DNA from: Desmodus rotundus
Taxonomy: Eukaryota; Chordata; Mammalia; Chiroptera; Phyllostomidae
Direction: 5' to 3'
DNA: 64,000 bases
NCBI RefSeq assembly: GCF_022682495.2
Contig: NC_071389.1
Location: 62,270,239 to 62,334,238, forward strand
The position numbers and the translations under genes were made by a program. The first letter of the stretch is position 1; the number at the start of each line of letters is the position of its first letter. Positions 60,384 through 64,000 of this stretch are shown piece by piece. Under the pieces are notes generated by a model. The model was not told the DNA's origin and searched no databases. It saw nothing but the letters and a program-made list of their open reading frames with translations.

Positions 60384-60962
60384 TTGCACAACCAAAAGAA
60401 GGATAACAACCAATTAAAAAAACAACAACAACAACCAGAACTGCCAGAAAATCAAACTGCATGTAAGCCCAAAAACCAAGGAGTTAAAGAAGAAACATTT
60501 ATCCAGACAGTTAGGATGAGTGGAGATAGGAAACCGAGGTGGAGAGGATACCAGGAAAGGCTGCAGCTGGTGGGGCTGGTGAGGTGGTGGCTGGGGGACC
60601 AGCACTCCCACATTCGCATGCAGATAAGCATGGAGGAACAACTGGGAAGCGAGACAAACTGTACCACCCAGGGTTCCGTGCAGGAAACTAAAGCCTCAAA
60701 ATCTCTGACTGTAAAAATCTCTGGGGGCTATGGTGGTGAGAGAAACTTCCAGTCTCACAGGACAGTCTGTTGGAGAGATCCACAGGATCCTAGAATGTAT
60801 ACAAGCCTGCCCACCCACCCAAGAATCAGCACCCGAAAGGGCACTATCTGCTTGTGGAAAGTGAAGGAATTGACAGAAACTGGATCGAGAGCCCAGCAAG
60901 CCAATAAGCAGCATTGTTCCCTCTCTGACCCCTCCCCTACATACAGCACCACAACACAGTGA
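60384..60962 (+). other. 192-codon open frame in the HAL1 5' region
   Basis: An uninterrupted frame upstream of ORF1, with a polar Gln/Lys/Asn-rich start (QLKKQQQQPELPENQTACK) and no recognised domain. The matching part of the other HAL1 has a 66-codon polar frame (minus strand 49207-49407). It may be fortuitous, because L1 5' UTRs are GC-richer and accumulate fewer stops. No function is proposed. Confidence 0.35.
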
Positions 60963-61152
60963 AGTGAGTTGCCTAACCCTGGCGAATACCTAAGGCTCCA
61001 CCCCTTACAAGTAACAGGTTCTCTTAGATGGAGAAATATGGTCCAAATGAAAGCACAGATCAAAACTTCAGAAAAAGAACAATTTTTATCTCCTAAGCAA
61101 TGAGGAAATAGCCAACCTATCAGATGCAGAGTTCAAAACACTGGTAATCAGG

Positions 61153-61703
61153 ATGCTCACAGAAATGATTGAGTACACTTGCAAAATAAAGGAAGAAATG
61201 AAGACTATACAAACTGAAATAAAGGAAAATATACAGGGAATCAACAGTGAAGGGAAGGAAACTGGGACTCAAATAAAAAATTTGGAACAAAAGGAAGAAA
61301 TAAACATCCAACTGGAACAGAATGAAGAAACAAGAATTCAAAAAAGTTGTCCTCTGGGACAACTTTAAATGTTCCAACATCCAAATAATAGGGGCACCAG
61401 AAGGAAAAGAGGAAGAGCAAGAAATTGAAAACATAATGAAGAAGAACCTCTCCAATCTGGCGAAGGAACTACACATGTAACTCCAGGATGCTCAGAGTCT
61501 CAAAGAAATGGGATCCAAGGAGAAACACACCAAGACATATCACAATTAAATTACCCAAGCTTAAAGATAAGGAGAAAATCTTAAAAGCAGCAAGAGAAAA
61601 TGAGACAGTTACCTACAAAGGAGTTCCCATAGACTATCAGCTGATTTCTCAAAAGAAGCCTTACAGACAAGAAGGGGCTGGAAAGAGGTATTCAAAGTCA
61701 TGA
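61153..61703 (+). pseudogene. HAL1/L1 ORF1, frameshifted
   Basis: 61153-61368 encodes the coiled-coil part (MIEYTCKIKEEMKTIQTEIK, KEEINIQLEQNEETRIQK). 61488-61703 encodes the RNA-binding part (LKDKEKILKAARENETVTYK, GVPI) before going out of frame. The two pieces and the next conserved stretch (KDLQPRLLYPAK-like, near 61.7 kb) are in different frames, so it cannot make ORF1 protein. Confidence 0.87.
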
Positions 61704-62281
61704 TAAGCAAGGACCTACAACCAAGATTACTGTATCCAGCAAAGCTTTTATTTAGAATGTAAAGGCAGATAAAGTGCTTCCCAGATAAGGTCAAGTTAAA
61801 GAAGTTCATCATCACCAAGACCTTATTATATGAAATGTTAAAGGGACTTCTCTAGGAAAAAGAAAATTAAAAATATGAACAGTAAAATGACAACAAACTC
61901 ACAACTATCAACAAGTGAATCTAAAAAACAAAAACAAAAACTAAGCAGACAACTAGAACAGGAACAGAATCAAAGAAATGGAGATCACATGGAGGGCTAT
62001 CAGTGGGGTGGGGAGAATGGGGGAAAAAGGTACAGGGAAGAAGAAACATAATTGGTAGGCACAAAATAGACAGGGGGAGATTAAGAATAGTGTAGGAAAT
62101 GGAGAAGCCAAAGAATTTATATGTACAACTCATGGACATGAACTAAGGGTGGGGGGAACACTGGGAGTAGAAGGGTTCAGGGTAGAAAGGGATAAAGAGG
62201 AGGAAAAATGGGACAACTGTAATAGCATAATCAATAAAATATACTTAAAAATAAAATAAATAAATAAAATTTTGCTGTGTA

Positions 62282-62798
62282 TATATACATAACAGTAAAG
62301 GAAGTTTAAAATCCTTAGGTTTCTTAAAGGAATTTTGTGCTATGTACATTCCAGCACACTATAGGCTTTCTTTATTTTAATTAATGGATACTTTATGGGC
62401 ACTAAAGAGTTTTAGTGGCCAAAGCACTCTCATCCGTTTATTGTATGCTATGGTTTCTTAGGATTTTTTCATCTCTTCAAAAAAATACTTTTTCAGTGAC
62501 TTATGTGCTTTGCAAATACTGGCATCCTAATCTAAGTCGAAACCAAACCAGAAAAATAGTTTTCAATGATCTGAACCCAAAAGATTGGATGATATACTCT
62601 AACTTAACAAAAGCCACCAAAAGAACCAGACATGCAAACTACTTCCTGATTATTTTGAAACAACATGTACAGAATTTATTAAATGCTTCTGAGACAGCTC
62701 AAAGATATCCAGAAATAGTCTGATTTCCTAAAATCTTTTTTTTTACCAATTCATTGAAATGTGAGATAAGAAAATTATACCTATATATATTTTTTTAC
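62282..62798. other. Intronic DNA, no gene supported
   Basis: A 102-codon plus frame at 62415-62723 lacks recognisable domains and overlaps no splice-bounded exon. Confidence 0.5.
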
Positions 62799-62852
62799 CT
62801 TTGATCCTTCAGGGCCATTTTGTCCAGGAATCCCAATGTCACCTGGAAAACC
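62799..62852 (-). CDS. COL24A1: Collagen XXIV triple-helix exon (first in window, 54 bp)
   Basis: The minus strand reads GFPGDIGIPGQNGPEGSK, six complete Gly-X-Y triplets, with acceptor ...CCCCAG before the first Gly codon and donor GTAAAA after the last. It is phase 0 at both ends and 54 bp long, the signature exon size of fibrillar collagens. This is the most 5' exon of the gene in the window. Y-position prolines are candidates for 4-hydroxylation and the final Lys could be hydroxylated. The product would trimerise in the ER and be secreted into matrix fibrils. Assignment to COL24A1 rests on remembered similarity of the whole exon series; COL27A1 is the nearest alternative. Confidence 0.85.
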
Positions 62853-63669
62853 CTGGGGAACATAAAAATGAAAAGTTTATTCCATAGCAAATTGCTCTAA
62901 ATCTATTAAGCATACAAAAATCCCCTTTGCCTTTCTCTCATGCCCAGTTGGAGCAATCTGTACTCCTCAAAAACTCAACATTAAAGAATGTTAGGCAGTT
63001 GTCTGACATTGGAATACTAAATTTACAAAGTGTACTAAAACAGAGCTGGTTTCATCAGGGGTTCACGAACAATCCTCAGACCTCTCATCCAGTCTAAGAG
63101 ATAGGGAGTCTTATTCACAAATCATCTACAACTTGGGAAAAAAGCAAGAGGTCCGTTAATAGGTCCTTTCAATGCCATATGCTACTCAGAGCCACCAAGG
63201 GTTACGGGAACGTACTTTGTTACACTCACTGTTTACTAACTATATGCTAAGTTGTAGGGTTTTTTAAGGAAGAGATGTAAATAACTACTATCTCATGAGA
63301 AAAATAATGCCAAAGGTTATGGATTAACATAGAACATTTTAATCAGTTTTGTATCTAATGTGACTATCTTATCCTAACATTTCTATGTATGTCTATAAAT
63401 ATTTACATCCTCAAATGCTCTTTGAACTCTTCTTAACTTCTTATTGGTACCATAATTAATTAATGAGTTGAATTAAATATCTGACCCGTTTACTTTATAT
63501 TTGCCTCAGAATCATAATTTTACCTTTCTGGAAATTATACTCTAGTAGTCTAAAATAGTTGGTCTAAGAAATAGCAATGTACTATAGTGTGTTAAATAAA
63601 CTCTGTGCTAGGAAAAGGCCTAGAATGTTATTCTAAAATAATTAGATTACTATTCTTGCTGAAATAATG
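62853..63669. other. Intron upstream of the first visible collagen exon
   Basis: AT-rich, no Gly-X-Y exon, no recognised repeat. Confidence 0.55.
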
Positions 63670-63959
63670 AATTAGATCAGGGTGTCAAACTCATTTTCAT
63701 CGGGGGCCACATCAGCCTCAAGGTTGCCTTCAAAGGGCCGAATGGGTCATTTTAGGACTGTATGAATGTAACTACTCCTTAACTAGGGGCAAGGAGCTCG
63801 GCGCTGCCGCTGGGTAGAAACAAGGTGCCAGGCCGGATAAAACAAGGTGGGGGGCCGGATTTGGCCTGAGGGCCTTGTGTTTGCCACCTGTGCTTGGTTC
63901 TAAAGTTATTTTGGCCCTTTGAAGGCAACTATGAGGCTGATGGGACACCCAGGGATTAG
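63670..63959. mobile_element. Composite hAT element with GC-rich core
   Basis: The left end (63678 onward: CAGGGTGTCAAACTCATTTT, GGGGGCCACATCAGCCTC) and right part (GGCCCTTTGAAGGCAACTAT, GAGGCTGATGGGACACCC) match the hAT MITE at 6055-6245. In place of the MITE centre, about 63786-63890 carries a GC-rich segment ending GGGGCCGGATTTGGCCTGAG...TTTGCCACCTGTG, which looks like the end of a related, longer hAT element. Possible flanks are AATTAGAT (63670) and GATTAGAT (63954-63961 region), 7/8. Confidence 0.7.
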
Positions 63960-64000
63960 ATTTTTCATGACCAGTTTTACTAATGACAATAAGCTGCTGC

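Larger units (their letters stand above)
60322..62281 (+). mobile_element. Full-length HAL1 (ORF1-only LINE), sense, 17-bp target duplication
   Basis: Element about 60339-62264. It starts GAGTTCTGGCCAAGATGGAG, contains a 5' UTR, a broken ORF1 (61.15-61.70 kb) and a 3' region ending GTAATAGCATAATCAATAAA and an A-rich tail. Flanks TAAAATTTTGCCATGTA (60322-60338) and TAAAATTTTGCTGTGTA (62265-62281) match at 15/17. ORF2 is absent, so this is a complete non-autonomous unit and not a truncated L1. Confidence 0.9.

Noticed and set aside
1..64000. CRISPR arrays, operons, phage or bacterial defence systems
   Set aside because: No spaced direct-repeat array, no dense coding strand and no prokaryotic gene structure; the content is mammalian intron and retroelements throughout.

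Overview
The window is AT-rich, intron-dominated vertebrate DNA, almost certainly from a bat. At least twelve tRNA-derived SINEs have the VES layout (a tRNA-like head reading roughly 'CCTGGCTGGTGTGGCTCAGT', a second tRNA-like box, a CT-rich tail). They sit with bat-type L1 3' ends, ORF1-only half-L1 (HAL1) copies and a short non-autonomous hAT element. VES SINEs are typical of yangochiropteran bats. The hAT copies fit a vesper-bat relative, but that narrower placement is inference.

The only host gene I can support is a fibrillar-type collagen on the minus strand, transcribed right to left. Nine exons (seven of 54 bp, two of 45 bp; 468 bp, 156 residues) each begin with a Gly codon, carry uninterrupted Gly-X-Y triplets, are phase 0 at both ends and have AG/GT splice borders. 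In transcript order they lie at 62.8, 52.0, 50.5, 46.0, 44.6, 10.7, 8.1, 7.1 and 5.4 kb. The peptides read like the triple helix of collagen XXIV (COL24A1), a minor fibrillar collagen. Neither end of the gene is present, and no promoter, start codon, stop codon or 3' UTR lies in the window.

The rest is intron filled with transposable elements. 0-5.4 kb: unique DNA, one VES, an L1 end fused to a 5S rRNA piece. 5.4-10.7 kb: four exons, a complete hAT MITE with 8-bp target duplication, a hairpin, a VES. 10.7-44.6 kb: one 33.8-kb intron with an old antisense L1 (11.0-18.2 kb) interrupted by a younger L1 carrying a 3'-transduced LTR piece, by a mariner relic and by two VES SINEs; then L1 5' regions, a VES double insertion, ERVL/MaLR remnants, a deleted L1 (30.5-33.9 kb), a twin-primed L1 (35.0-35.9 kb), another L1 end (36.2-37.1 kb), a solo LTR splitting a MIR (37.8-38.7 kb), L2/MIR remnants and a 72-bp tandem duplication. 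44.6-62.8 kb: five exons (counting those at 44.6 and 62.8 kb), an antisense HAL1 (47.6-49.4 kb), an L1 3' end, an old L1 with a VES insertion (52.7-55.7 kb), a Tigger relic and a second, sense HAL1 with matching 17-bp target duplications (60.3-62.3 kb). The right edge holds a composite hAT element with a GC-rich core.

I found no operon, CRISPR array, phage or new enzyme system. The most unusual signals are retrotransposition products: an L1 joined head-to-head to the exact 5' end of 5S rRNA inside one pair of target duplications; an L1 insertion whose 3' transduction copied an LTR fragment; and two VES SINEs that used the same target site one after the other.
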